From positions 10,401,001 through 10,465,000 of the forward strand of contig NC_063155.1 of assembly GCF_020921035.1 (NCBI RefSeq): 64,000 bases of DNA, written 5' to 3'. A model generated the notes under the pieces. It did no database searches, was not told where the DNA came from, and saw nothing but the letters and a program-made list of their open reading frames with translations. Origin of the DNA: Rhodamnia argentea. Lineage: Eukaryota; Streptophyta; Magnoliopsida; Myrtales; Myrtaceae. This document shows positions 34,418 through 46,174 of this stretch, piece after piece (the stretch's first letter is position 1; each line of letters starts with the position of its first letter). Made by a program: the position numbers and the translations under genes.

Positions 34418-36119
34418 CTCTCATCTCAGCGGGGGAGGTGCCCTAAGACATTAGCAGATTCTTCTTCCTCTTTATGCGACCCTTAAATATTATTAAAATA
34501 AAATAAAATAAACCAATTTATTAGCTAAAAGCAGACTCTTAATAATAGAAATATAAGAATAAGTTTCAACATAGTGCCAGATCCATTTCTTGCAACATAC
34601 AATCCTTAAAATACTCAAAACATCATTCATTTCACTTCCCAGGCATTGGTGTGTTCTCAAAGATCACATACGCGAATGTCTGTTGTTTCATCCTTATAAG
34701 ATCATCTCACCCGTTATCTTGATTTACCGAGCAGGTCATGACCCATCTTCCCCTCGATGTTCGGCCTTAAATGCACGGTACATGTTTTGTCCAATTACCA
34801 CTTACTGTCGTCCTAACAGGCGAGCCAGCGATTGATGCGATCAATCGCCCCCGGAGTTGCCAGCAAGAAAATGCCGGACACGACTAGGACAGAACAGCTC
34901 GGTTGCAGATGAGCAACTCCCTGAGCAGGACATAAAAGATGGATGGTGGTGCCTCTTCATAATCATCCTGGAACCTACATAAGCGAACGCTACAACTAAT
35001 GTCCACCAGAATCTGTCGTTCAGGCAGGTTACCACATCAGTTGTTGCTAATAATTATGCACAGACAGCAGATAGCATTGTCGATTGAGTACTAATTGGGT
35101 CAAGTAATTTAGTGTAGAATGTGTGTGTTTTGCCGGTATAATCCGACCGCTCTTCTCGTTAATAACTCGAACATAATAACATGGGTTGACTCCTTTTTAT
35201 CAGTTTGGCAACAGAGGAGACATGTGAAGTCCTGAAGCATGAAAGGATCGGATTTTTTTAGTGAGTTATAGTCTTCGGATGCTGTCATCAGTGCAACTTC
35301 CAGCCGGACAACAGCTGATCAGGAGTTAGATGTTATAGATGATTTTGCTAGCAATTTGAGCACTTGAACTGTCATCTGAAGCTTTTGACAATACAAAAGA
35401 TCCAAAATCTGACTTCCAATGGATAATGCAAGTACCGTTAATTGAAGCATAAGCTTCAGGCGACGCAACAGGCCGTCCACCCATGTTCCGTCCTAAGATA
35501 TTTGCGGAAACGCTTGTCCTGTAAATCTCTCAAAAGTAAATTGTAGGTTGAAGCAGCAACTTTGTTTGATGGGAAGCAAGCAGTTATGAGATCAATCACA
35601 GCACCAAAAAATCGAGACCTGGCGCATTCAGTGAAACATTTGAAGTTCCTGCAGACTCATCTGCCTCTAACATCTACTGTTTAGATAAAAGCAACCACGA
35701 AACCGAGAAAAGAAACAAAAGCTATGAAAAGGCACGGATCAGAAATTAAAGGAGAATTTAACAAGGTATCTATTTTCCAAGAAGATTCAGAGGAGTCTCC
35801 TGTTGCAGATAAAAGGGCAGAAAATAATGCTTCAACTTACGTTCTAGTCCATGAACTAATTAGCGATTCTTATTGATCTCAAAAGAATATTTTATTACAA
35901 TCCAAACCAAGCAAATCTCAGCCCAATGTGAGCCGAAAGCCTCAGAAGTTCAAAGAGCTGAAAAAAAAATGTACTTGGAACAGCAAGGTCTGTGGCAGAA
36001 CCATGAATCGTAACGATGCATACGCACTTGAACTGACAACTCCAGCTTTCTTCTATCCATCAACGAAGAACATGAACCCTCCACAAAAATAAGTGAGAGT
36101 GGCCAAGAAATGGACAAAC
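34418..36119. other. Intergenic region between J-protein and transporter
   Basis: Contains the J-protein 5' region (an AT-rich AAATAAAATAAAATAAA tract at about 34,492-34,510) and, at the right, the transporter 3' UTR (about 35,870-36,119; homologous to 28,860-28,990). Open frames at 34,590-34,835 and 34,841-35,035 have no recognisable content. Confidence 0.5.
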
Positions 36120-39100
36120 TCAACTGCGAGAAGTTCCATAAAGTTGGGCATAGACGCTTTTCGTCCGATAAACAACAATTGAGCTCAAGGCCATTGCAAC
36201 AATGCAAAGTCCTGACAAGATGCCAAACGTGAGAGAGTAACATATGTTTCCGGAGCAGGTAAGTGAGTCATCATCCTGAAGAGAAATCGGAGGCATAGAT
36301 CCCAGAGCCAGCTTCCTAAGAGCAGCTTGTTTTTCTGCATAGTAGTCATATATACCGCTGGCAATGACCCCAGAGAAAATTAGCGAACCAGCAGGACTTG
36401 CTAAAGTAAAAAAATTATACAAAGCCCCGAAACTCTTCAAACCGAATAGCTCTGATGCAGAAGCTGGCACTATTGCCCACTGGGCACCATATCCAAGTCC
36501 TATTAGCACAGTTAAAACGTAAATCTCACCAGGAAAACCCATAGCATAGTAAAAGAGTCCAATTGCCATAACAACCTGGAATATAGCCATAGCCACTGGT
36601 CGTGGGAGGGAGAATTTTCTGGTACATGGAACAAAACGGGTAAGTAGTGTTCGGGACAATAATGAGAACGGTAATAGGAAAACTAGCTTGAGTAACAGAT
36701 AAAAACAAAGATTTTAAAAGCACCTTACGACGATCTCAGACAAGTAGCCCCCACCGACTCGACCAAGGAAGTTCCAGATGCTTATCATAGAAACAAATAT
36801 ACTTGAGTCATTATACCCAAGTGATTCACAAATCTGACCAAGGTTATCAATAACAGTCACACCAGAACCAGAGGCCAGTACAAGTGACAAGAAGATAAGC
36901 CAAAAATCAGCCTTAATGAGTGCCTGTAGTAAGGTGAAATCCTCTCCTCTGCGTGGGCCTTTCTTCCGTTTTACCCGCACAGCTCCTTCCGCAGCTGCCT
37001 GGAAAAGTTTTGCCTGCAATTGAGCAATTCGTTTTTGCCTTTCTGATGCTGGCAGCTGGTCTACTTCCTCAGGTTTCTCTTCGTCAACCTCACTTAGAAT
37101 GACCTCACTTCCATCTTGCTCAGATTTACTGGTTTCTGGTTTCTCTTGCCCCGCAAGAAGGCTCTCCTCTGATGAAGGAATTGGCTCAGAGAAGAAAACC
37201 AACAGAACAGGTATGGTAACGGGTAGGAGCACCACAATGATAAGAATCACCACAAATAAGGTGATCACAGTTTGACTGATATCAACTAGATCCTCGACCA
37301 GCAAGATCCCCAATATATAAGCTGCCAGGAGGAGGCAGATGCCGTAGATGAATGAAAAGCTTAAACTATCAGAAGGTCTAATCTGTTTATGACCTCCCAT
37401 GGGCCTAACTATGAACATCAGGGCAATGACAACTATTGATGGCCCAACCGCAATCATAAAAATTAGTGATGCTTCACTGGAGGCGTTAATCATCAAATAT
37501 ATCTGAGACAAAATCGCACCACTCAACCCAGCAAATCCCTTGAGTATCCCCACAACAGGACCTCTACTTTTGGGGAAGTTCTGAACACATGAAACGAGAG
37601 CTGCTGTATTGAAGTAGGTCTCGCCATTTGTTCCCACAAATACACAGATGCAGAGCTGCAAAATAAGACTTGGTCAATGACATTTAAAAGCCATATGAAC
37701 ATAACTTTAACGATCTTGAGTTACCCAGTACGTAGGTGATGTTTTCACTAATTGTCCATTTTATATGAGAATAAGACAGTCAACCTGACAAGAGCGAAGA
37801 AACAACAGTGTCTTCCAAATGGAATCACAGATGTCCTCCTTTTACTGCGAGAACACATAAATAGTTGAGTCCCACGATAATGCACGCTCGACCAGCAGTA
37901 CGAAAATTTGTGTCTTGCAAAAACATCCACAGAGAATATAGAAGACAGAAAGAACTCACAAACAATTGTTCCTAGAAAAAACTAAAACTAAAAAGATTTG
38001 CAATTTAGGGAAGAGACGTGGGTTAAGTTTCTGAACTAATATTGTTGGTGATGATAGGAATCTTCACTCGCAACATACTAAAATAGAGTTAGGAAATTGG
38101 TTAAGGGGGATGGGGCGCATACTTGTACTTCAGGATCAGAAGCCCAGACAAAAGAAAAAAAGGTCCTTCACTGCTATGATGCATGGAGATATATCAATCC
38201 AGACACTAGAACTAGCACAATGCAGCTGCAAATTTCAGTGAGCCACTTAAGCAGCTAGCCATCGTTAGCTTCTCATGGTACCAACAATTACCAGGACTAG
38301 AACAAATAAATCCTTTCTTCCTTGATGTAGTCCTAATGGTAGGACATTATACACAAAATGCATCTATTTTCAATGACCGTATTCGGCAGTCCTTTAAGTT
38401 AAATTTATTGAGCCATCAGTACAGAGACAGAATCTACCGACACGCCATGAACAACAACACATCATAGGAAACATCTACCATTTACTTAGAGAAGACGTCT
38501 CTTACAGTCGCGGCATGCCTAAAATACCTCTTATAAGTAGGAAAAGTAGAGCTTTTTTCCAAGGATTAGTCCAGTAACCAACTCTCAGGAACGGAGACAA
38601 ATATTGCCGGGACAAGTTGAAATATGGATGGTGGAAGGAGTAAGTAATCCATGGTGCAAAGATAGCCTCAACCAATAAGCCAAGGGAATTGGGCTTCAAA
38701 CTGTCCAAAAATATGAACTTCAGCATTGAGACTCGATAGCGATCAGGCTTCCAGATTTGCATCGCTAGTCTGCTATATAGCTTTCTAGATGATTTGTCCT
38801 AGGAAACTTGTTGGAGCATCAAAACAGTGCGGAAAGCACGAAGATCTTCCTTAAAGGATGCTGACCGGCCATGAGACAATCAACAGGGCGTCATTGCGGT
38901 CAACATGTCATTGAGGCAAGGCATCTCAATGCTGGATCTGAACTAAGCACAGTTCTAATGTCCCGAAAAGGACTGCCTTGTAGGATCACACTCTCAGCAG
39001 AGCACTCAACTACATAATCCTGGAATTCATCATAGTTTTAGCAGCCAAAAAATCAATTTTTTTAACGAAACAGCAAGTTACACCTTGAGGTCAGCAAGGA

Positions 39101-39604
39101 ATTTAAGCTTAACAGTATCCGGGATATGTGGCCATTTAAGAGAAGGAAAACCCAGCAACTACAGGGGATTAGATCACAAGGAATAGGAATCACAGCAAGC
39201 GAGAAATCAAAGCGATGAGCCAACACCACAAAGATGAGTGAGAAGAAGATGAAAGGGGAGAGACTGACCACCCAGAGAGGCAAAGAAGGCAAGACACCGA
39301 TGACAATGAGCCAGAGCAAGCCATACCCAAGAAAGTTTTGAACCACCCCAATGGCCAATATCGCCCAAATCGGCAACACCTCACACAAACCTCCAGCCAC
39401 GAACCCAATCGCATCCCCCAAGTCCTTGGCCACCCCGAGAATGGCCACCTCTCGCTGGGTATACCCCATGGCGCTCTTGATCACGGGGGAGATGCTGCCG
39501 AACAAGTAGCCCACCCCGGCACAGGACTGGATCCACATGGCGCACACGAACACCAGCCATCTGTTGCTGTAAAATTCGTTCAACTTCTCGTAAACCCGCA
39601 TCAT
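36120..39604 (-). CDS. Nodulin-like MFS transporter (NUCLEAR FUSION DEFECTIVE 4-like), intact; three exons
   Basis: Multi-pass membrane protein of the plant Nodulin-like/MFS family (NFD4 group); substrate unknown. Exon 1 39,604-39,269 (MMRVYEKLNEFYSNRWLVFV, then SAMGYTQREVAILGVAKDLG), exon 2 37,655-36,724 (VGTNGETYFNTAALVSCVQN, NFPKSRGPVVGILKGFAGLS) and exon 3 36,618-36,120 (SLPRPVAMAIFQVVMAIGLF, ending YGTSRS). Introns are 39,268-37,656 (GTCAGT...TTGCAG) and 36,723-36,619 (GTGCTT...ACCAG). The joins are phase-consistent and give 588 aa, the usual length. A hydrophilic central loop (about 37,000-37,200) is rich in Glu/Lys/Ser and separates the two membrane halves. Two ATGs are adjacent (39,604 and 39,601). 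The copy at 28.9-30.8 kb is its decayed duplicate. Confidence 0.95.
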
Positions 39605-41744
39605 GGTTCGCCGTCAGGGAGATCGAGATAAAGTGGAGATGAGCATGAGCATGAGCATACACCAATGAGATGACGATGAAGCGACGATGAGGAAGAGAGG
39701 ACAGGAGTGAGGTCAGAAAGTCAAGGATCCGTCACTTCCATGAGGGGACGTTCTTGACCCCCGGACGGCGATCTGTTTACCTCCTCCTCTTCGCTGTCGT
39801 AACTTAAGACGCAGAAAGATGGGACGGGGATTGAAGAGGGGAGAGGAGGAGAGATCTTTCTGAGAGGGTCGCGTGCCACTAATCGATGTCAGGACAGACA
39901 TGCACAAATGGCGGCTCCACGACATTACATCATTTGTCCACCCCAAGAACGGCAGCAAACCGTGATCCGAGCCTGCTCGTCTCTTCAGTCCAAGAGAATC
40001 CCACCCACCGCGTGCTACGTTTGACGATGATTGACATGACAATAATTGGCACGACCCCTTCACTCTCCCCAACCGAACCGTTTCTCCCCGGGGGGGGCCC
40101 AAAAAAAAAAAAACAAAAAATCATAGCTGCGCATCGTGCGCGTGGCCCCATCACATTAAACTCGCACGATCTAACGAGACCTATCAAAATAGGTGTCATG
40201 AATTATTTCTTAATTGACGGGCTAAGTTATTAATGAGTCACGAATAAATCCAAACATATAATGAATGTTAGATTGATCGAAAATGAATCACAATTGAATT
40301 TACAATCCATCTTTATAATTCTTTCTTAATTTTCTCTCGCTACCACTCGATCTTGCGTGTTCGCTTCGTACTCTCACATCAATTTGGATACGATTTTTCT
40401 TAAATTACTTTTGAACATAAAGGTATTTTTAGAAATATGGATTTGGTCGGTATGTATCATTACATTCGTATTTCAAAAAATAAATTTATTTAGATTGAAT
40501 CATTTATGATTCGATTTTTTTTATTCGATTCAAACTCAATATAATCTACCGGTTTGACAGGGCTAGACATATACGATTTGTCTAGTATGATTTGGAAATT
40601 TCATCTTTTGACTTAATTTGATTGCGGGCTCTCCGGGGAAATGAGGAATCAGATCAGACCGTAATGACCAAGAACTTATACGTATTCACGCACGTGGCTT
40701 TTTTTTATTTTTGGGGAGGAGGGGTTCGGACATTCACACACGTTAGCTGAGCCGTTCGTGTCGTCTTGTCACTTGTCGGCCACGTGGGCTGCCTTGCCTT
40801 TTGTCGGAGCGAAAATGTCTGACCTTTCGCCAACCCATTCGTAAGAAAATTTAACGCAGCTTCCGATTTTGACACCCCCGTCCTCTTCTACTTTTACTTT
40901 AATCTCGTATATTTTAAATCATGTGCAGCATGCCGATTCATACGTGGATTTTCACATTTAACACCTCTTCTACTTCCAAATTGCAGCTCTTGTGTCTAAC
41001 TTGACCTTCGAATCGTAGCTTAATTCAAGAAATGATTTTCCAAAAAATCATAAATCTATTACATAGTGGCTTATTCGGTTCTACAATCTCGAATTTGGCT
41101 AATTTAATACGAAACATTTGAAGGTTTTTTTTTTTTCAATATAATTACTTCGGTCAATTTTGCATAGTATTCACTAAGTGAGCAGCTTTTGCATTTTTTT
41201 TTTTTAAGATTTTGATTTCTTTCCTTTTTTTCACTTTTCCTTAGTTCCTATTGCCCTCCACGATCGCCCGATTGATGGAAATAGGGAACAAAAAAAAAGG
41301 AAAAATCTTGAGAAGTTTTGAAAAATCACAAAAATATCCACGCTAACGATTTCTAACCAAAATTAGCCGAAATGACTATATTGAAAAATCGTCACCAGAT
41401 TGAAGAATAAAATTTTTCAAATTTGAAAGTTTAGAACCGAATTGGCCGTCGTATAATGGGCTTAGTACTTTTTGAACAATTTTCTCTTAAATTGATTATT
41501 ATTAAAATAATGCCACTTATAAGTGAACTACGATGGTCGTTTGCTCGTACATGGATGTTGCACAAATATTCACACATTACTCTTTTTCCAAGAATTAATA
41601 TAGGATTCTTGTACATGCAATGTCAACTACTGAAATCATGTTATTAGATTGATTATCGGAAGTAGCAATAAAAAAAACGGGTTCATTTCATATTAATTGT
41701 TACTTATCAATTATAATTCCGGTCAAAAACTTTGATTAATCAAA
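39605..41744. other. Transporter upstream region and AT-rich intergenic DNA
   Basis: The sequence to about 40,200 is GC-moderate leader and promoter, with an interrupted G8/A12 homopolymer junction at 40,090-40,112. From 40,200 to 41,740 it is AT-rich with poly-T tracts (41,127-41,136, 41,197-41,206). No gene or RNA is recognised. Confidence 0.4.
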
Positions 41745-42074
41745 TTAACTAATTAATCTATCAAACTCTTTAAATCTCCTTCTATGATGTTGATGACCAA
41801 GCAGCAGCAGCAGCAGCAGTTGTCTTGGATCATCTTCTAAGCAAGGGGCAATCGCCTCCGTTTTGTGCATGTAGAGTGGATCCGTCCAACCAGCCCGGAT
41901 CGATCCTAACAGTTCGTCCCTCACCGGCACATACCAAGTACGGAATCTCTCCTTCTTAACGAACGGGCATCGCAACCCAAAAAGCTCTACACGCTCCGGA
42001 GGAGGTGGAGCCCAAACTGTGTCTTCGACGCGGTAGCACTGCCAGGCCTTGCTATTCCCATTCTTTGATGGCAT
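41745..42074 (-). other. Unrecognised 109-codon ORF
   Basis: ATG at 42,074. The product is MPSKNGNSKAWQCYRVEDTV followed by a Trp/Arg-rich stretch (ELFGLRCPFVKKERFRTWYV), then a six-codon CAG/CTG repeat read as leucines (41,801-41,819) and a basic tail. The first 80 residues look protein-like (balanced composition, several Trp and Cys), but I know no family with this sequence. It may be an exon or exon relic. It lies head-to-head with the open frame starting at 42,124. Confidence 0.25.
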
Positions 42075-42090
42075 CAGAATTACTCCTTAA

Positions 42091-42366
42091 AGAGTTGGTT
42101 CACCTCTCCAGAGACCGTTCAATATGCAGGCACTAGATTCTCTGTGGGCGCATTCGTTCCTGACCTTGAACATACTCGAACATGTCGCTGCTGCAAAGGG
42201 GGTTGAGTTCAACCCCGCTGACATGATCCCCGAGCATATCGAAGGTTCAGTTGAGGAATACGGTGACCATGTCTTCTATGTGAATCTTCTCCATAAAGCT
42301 TCTGTGCTACGGGGCATTGGAAGAACAGGTGGAAGGGTGAGCCTACCATCTTTCATTCATCCATAA
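42091..42366 (+). other. Unrecognised exon-like ORF
   Basis: The frame is open from 42,091 to 42,366 (ATG 42,124). It encodes MQALDSLWAHSFLTLNILEH and later EFNPADMIPEHIEGSVEEYG with DHVFYVNLLHKASVLRGIGR. It begins after a possible acceptor (CTCTCCAG|AGACC, about 42,114) and reaches a good donor (GGAAGG|GTGAGC, about 42,336). The composition is protein-like, but no family is recognised and no partner exon was found. It could be a relic of a lost gene. Confidence 0.25.
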
Positions 42367-43500
42367 TTCCAACATTGAATATGTCAGTTAATCACAGTGC
42401 ATTGGGAGTCAATGATATGATGAAAACAATCGTTTTTGCTACCGCCAGGAGCAGTCTGATACCCCCTTCCATTGGCACAGACACAAGAAGCGCGCTCTCA
42501 CTCTCTCAACCGCCAATTCCATCACTCAAGGATGAATGCATCTGCACAAATGCTACAGTCACAGCTATGGATGCCTAACTAATTCAAAATAAGCAGCAAT
42601 ATCATCATAAACACGCACGCCGAAGCAAGAAAGTCCAGCCGGGGTGGAGGGGGAAGCAAACATTGGCCTTGTTTGCATATGGTTTCGGCACAACGTTAAA
42701 TTTTACAGACAGCGAAGGAATAAGCCTGATTTTACTGAAAAGGTGCGGCAAAGACGGTCTCCAACTCGAAATTTAACAAAGACCCTTTAAACGTCTACTC
42801 TGTCCCTCCCTCTAGAATGTTGGAAAGCCCTCTCTTAGATACGTCTCTTCCCTCCACAACGAAGAAATCAACATACCATGGAATCACTTGCAACGAGTGG
42901 CAACTGTGAAGATTCACATCACGAGGATGCTAAGAGACGCGAACATGGAGTAGCAAGTTTATCCATGCTGCCACACTTCATCGAGTTTAGCAAATGGTAC
43001 CATCTCAGCTAAGTGCATTCATTCACAAACGGAAGTAATTATGAACCACCTGAACCAAAACTTTAGCCTCGTCTCATCATCAATAAAAAGCAACAAAAAT
43101 TGCAGGATGAAATTCTGCAAACACGGCACTTCTTGTTCTAAACGAGACGGCCATGACCCGGCTGTTATACTGGACAATCATCCCTAATTACAAACGAGTG
43201 CTCTATGCTTATTAAATATAGCATTTTAGTTGAGTAAAGGTTCTCTGGACAATGTAAGGAGTAAAAGCTAATTTGGTGGTATGCAAGACGCAAGATGCAA
43301 TGTGGGCAGTAAGCAAAGCAGAGAAGGTGACTTTTCCTTTACGTTCTGCTCTGCCTTGGAAGCGTAAACACAACAAATTAAAGACGAACGAGGATATGCA
43401 GAGAGAGGCTTTAGTTGACATGATATTGATCCCACACACACACACACACAGTGTGGGACATAAAAAGAATGGTTTGAACTAACAATCTCTTGGGAATCTC
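42367..43500. other. Intergenic region with a CA microsatellite
   Basis: A (CA)9 run lies at 43,433-43,450. The right end is the 3' flank of the DUF1499 gene. No coding structure is recognised; the open frames at 42,375-42,578 and 43,212-43,482 are not supported. Confidence 0.4.
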
Positions 43501-44520
43501 CTAATCCATGGAATCAAAACTGGGGGCATACCATCCCAACTCGTCCGCAATTTTCTTCAATCTTTCTTCTTGCCCCTTTGAATCCCCCAAAGCGGTAGTG
43601 AAGGGGTAGACATAGGTTACTTTAGCGGCCATACACCTGTAAGCAACCACATCTCCTTTTACCAGGAACTCCAGCACGTCCCGGCCAAATCCTCCATCGA
43701 CCTCAGCTTGCAAATATTGGCCTGTGTTGAGGAGATGAATGAAAATCAGAGATGAGATGAGAGGGCACTGAATTCTGTGGCAAGTGGTGGCATGTTTACT
43801 AGTGATATGTTAGAACGGGGCAGATGAATTGAGGCAGAGTAGGAGTACCATAAGGGGTATCTTCAATGACCAGAAACTTGGGATTTCTCTGAGTTTGAAG
43901 GATGGCTTGCTTTAATTTCTGCAAGGAAACAGTTTTGTTAGGATAAAGCTGAAAATGCAACTATAGCAAGTGGAGCGAAAGCGAAGGTAGAGGGTAAGAA
44001 AGAGAAACCAGGAGGGGGTCGCCGGAGGAAGAGTCGGGGATCCTCCAGGGGAAGGCAAAAGAGGAGGACTTGGGGTTGGAAGATATGCAACCGGGATTGA
44101 CGGAGGGGCAGGGCCTGATTTTCCTGCGCGAGAAACATACAAGAAAACAACAGACCCACATTGAGAAAACAGAGGAAGGGAGAGAAGAGGAAGGCACGAC
44201 GCACTGGCAAACACTCACCCATCATCTTGGAGACCCAAAGGGAGGTCCTTGGACTGAGAGAAAGGGGTAGTGGGGAGGGAAGGTGAAGGTGAAGGAAAGG
44301 GAGAGTTGAGGGAAGGGATGGCCAGGGAAGGTGTGGGTGAGTTGAAGGCGAAAGTCAGGGACAGAGCTAATGGCACCAGCCCGGCAATGTGAAGGCGATT
44401 CGTCTGGGGTTTTGCCTTTGATTCGGCGGAGGAGGAGGAGGAGGCGGAGGAGGGAGGGACGGGGCCGAGAATGATGGGAGGAGTCCCACTCCAGCAGCCG
44501 CAGCACCGCCACCCAATCAT
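43501..44520 (-). CDS. DUF1499 domain protein, predicted plastid/thylakoid; four exons
   Basis: Exons 44,520-44,219, 44,123-44,009, 43,918-43,849 and 43,721-43,501 join with consistent phase to 235 aa. The first about 80 residues are Ser/Pro-rich with a hydrophobic stretch (HIAGLVPLALSLTFAF) followed by SLAIPS, which looks like a bipartite plastid/lumen targeting sequence. The mature part carries the DUF1499 hallmarks: GKIRPCPSVNPGCISSNP, AFPWRIP, KLKQAILQTQRNPKFLVIED, YLQAEVDGGFGRDVLEFLVK and VAYRCMAAKVTYVYPFTTAL. All donors are GT (GTGAGT, GTTTCT, GTACTC) and all acceptors AG. The function of the family is not established. Its upstream side faces the transposon cluster and MED30. Confidence 0.88.
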
Positions 44521-45201
44521 CTCACGTGGATTGTGGTGCTGCGGATCCCGCTCATCTCTCCTGGTTTTTTTCGTAACCTGCGCAATGGACCTTTAGCAAA
44601 GAAAATATGTCAGCAGTAGATTTTGTAAGTTCAAAAAGATAAATGGTCAGCAATATTGTCCACCATGGAATTCCTGGTGAAGCCTAATTAGCATTTTGAA
44701 ATCGAAAAAAAAAAACACAGAAAATTTTAATTTTTCTCTGACGATGTCAAAAATTCTCAATTTATCCTCATGTGACACACTTGCCCTCCGTTGATAAACA
44801 TGACTTTAAGTGAAAATAAATCACTTAAAAAAATGTTTGCTCCTTGATCAGATTTATTTGTAATAATAATTTTGAAAAATATCATCTTCAAAATGATAGT
44901 GCCTACGAAAATAGATAAACGAAAAGATAATTTCATGATCTCCAAAAGTTTTTAGATATAAATTGTTATCGACATTGAAAAGAAATCTTTTGTCTACTAA
45001 TTATTTTAAATGATATTAATGCCCGTTTTTTTTTTAAAGTATTTCTTAAATTATTCCTTCTTGAGCAAATTTTTTTCATGTCAACCATTCAAATTTTTAA
45101 CTGAGGAGGAAAAGGCCTACATCTAACTTAGGTAAATCATTTTGACCACCCCAACCCCTCATCCCCCCAAACAAAAAAAAAAAAAAACACACCTCAGCTT
45201 A
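44521..45201. promoter_or_regulatory. Upstream region of the DUF1499 gene
   Basis: AT-rich sequence left of the transposon pair. With the two insertions removed, the DUF1499 and MED30 start codons would lie only about 0.85 kb apart, head to head, so this was probably a shared bidirectional intergenic space. No core promoter motif can be assigned with confidence. Confidence 0.35.
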
Positions 45202-45209
45202 GTGATACC

Positions 45210-46146
45210 CTAAGTAGCACCGATGCTGATACGGGACACGCGACACGACGCGACACGACACGACACGACACGTCGACACGTCATTTTTAAAAAATAGAAA
45301 TTTTCGACACGTTGGGGACACGTTGTATATATTAAATATATCTTTATATATGCATGATATATTATTATTTTTATAATTTTTTTATAAAATCAAAAATTTA
45401 CAAAAATAGTTTTTAAAATAAAAAGAAAGCTTATACCATGAATATTCTCGTAATTTGATCTCAACTAGCCTAAAAAATAAATAAATAATAAAATAAAAAA
45501 AATAAATTCTGTAATACGTTGTCTGCACGCTTTCCCTCCTCTCTCATGTCCCCTCCCCTCCTCTTTTTACTTTTTAAAAAATCTCTGACACCTCTCTCTC
45601 TCCTCCTCTTTTCTCTCTCTTCTCTGTCTCCCCCTCTTCTCTCTCTTTACTTTTTGAAAACATCACCGAAAACAGCTCACAGTTTTCATCTCTCTCCTCT
45701 CTGCGAGAAAAAATTTCACACCCCTTCCTCTCTGTCACGCCTCTGTCTCGCTAAACCAACCACGACGTCGACTGCTATGCTTTTTGCTGCTCGTCTCTCC
45801 TCCGGCGCTCTCTCGCTCTGTCCTCCGGCTCGTTCGCTTTCTCTGCTCCGGCGCACAAGAAGGCCGCTCTCTGCTCGGGCGCTCGCCGCGCGTCGCCGGC
45901 TCCCTCCCTCTCATGATCGAGACGCTCTTCCTCCCCCTCCCCCACCGTTCTCTGCCCTTCGCATCTGCTTTTCCCTGCCCTCTCTCCTCACCGACTCGCG
46001 TGTCGCTGGTGTTGACGACGTGTCGGATCGCCGACACGCGTTGACCGCGTGTCGGACGCGTGTCGGAGCGTGTCAGACGCGTGTCCGTATCCGACACGTG
46101 TCCGACACCGACACGCCGGGGGGTTCGGCGTGTCGGTGCTACATAG
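45210..46146. mobile_element. Non-autonomous hAT-like DNA transposon, 937 bp, with 8-bp TSD
   Basis: The left end CTAAGTAGCACCGA and the reverse complement of the right end CTATGTAGCACCGA agree at 13 of 14 positions. The flanks carry a perfect 8-bp duplication, GTGATACC (45,202-45,209 and 46,147-46,154). Subterminal regions are packed with the motif CGACACG / CGTGTCG on both sides (45,235-45,275; 46,015-46,125), giving extended imperfect inverted repeats. The centre (45,520-45,960) is pyrimidine-rich and contains a long open frame of low complexity, not a transposase. The 8-bp duplication favours the hAT superfamily. Confidence 0.87.
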
Positions 46147-46174
46147 GTGATACCATCACCAAAAGGATTCGAGC

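Noticed and set aside
33836-34486. 216-codon plus-strand open frame antisense to the J-protein N-terminus
   Set aside because: Shadow of the J-domain coding sequence; no independent evidence.
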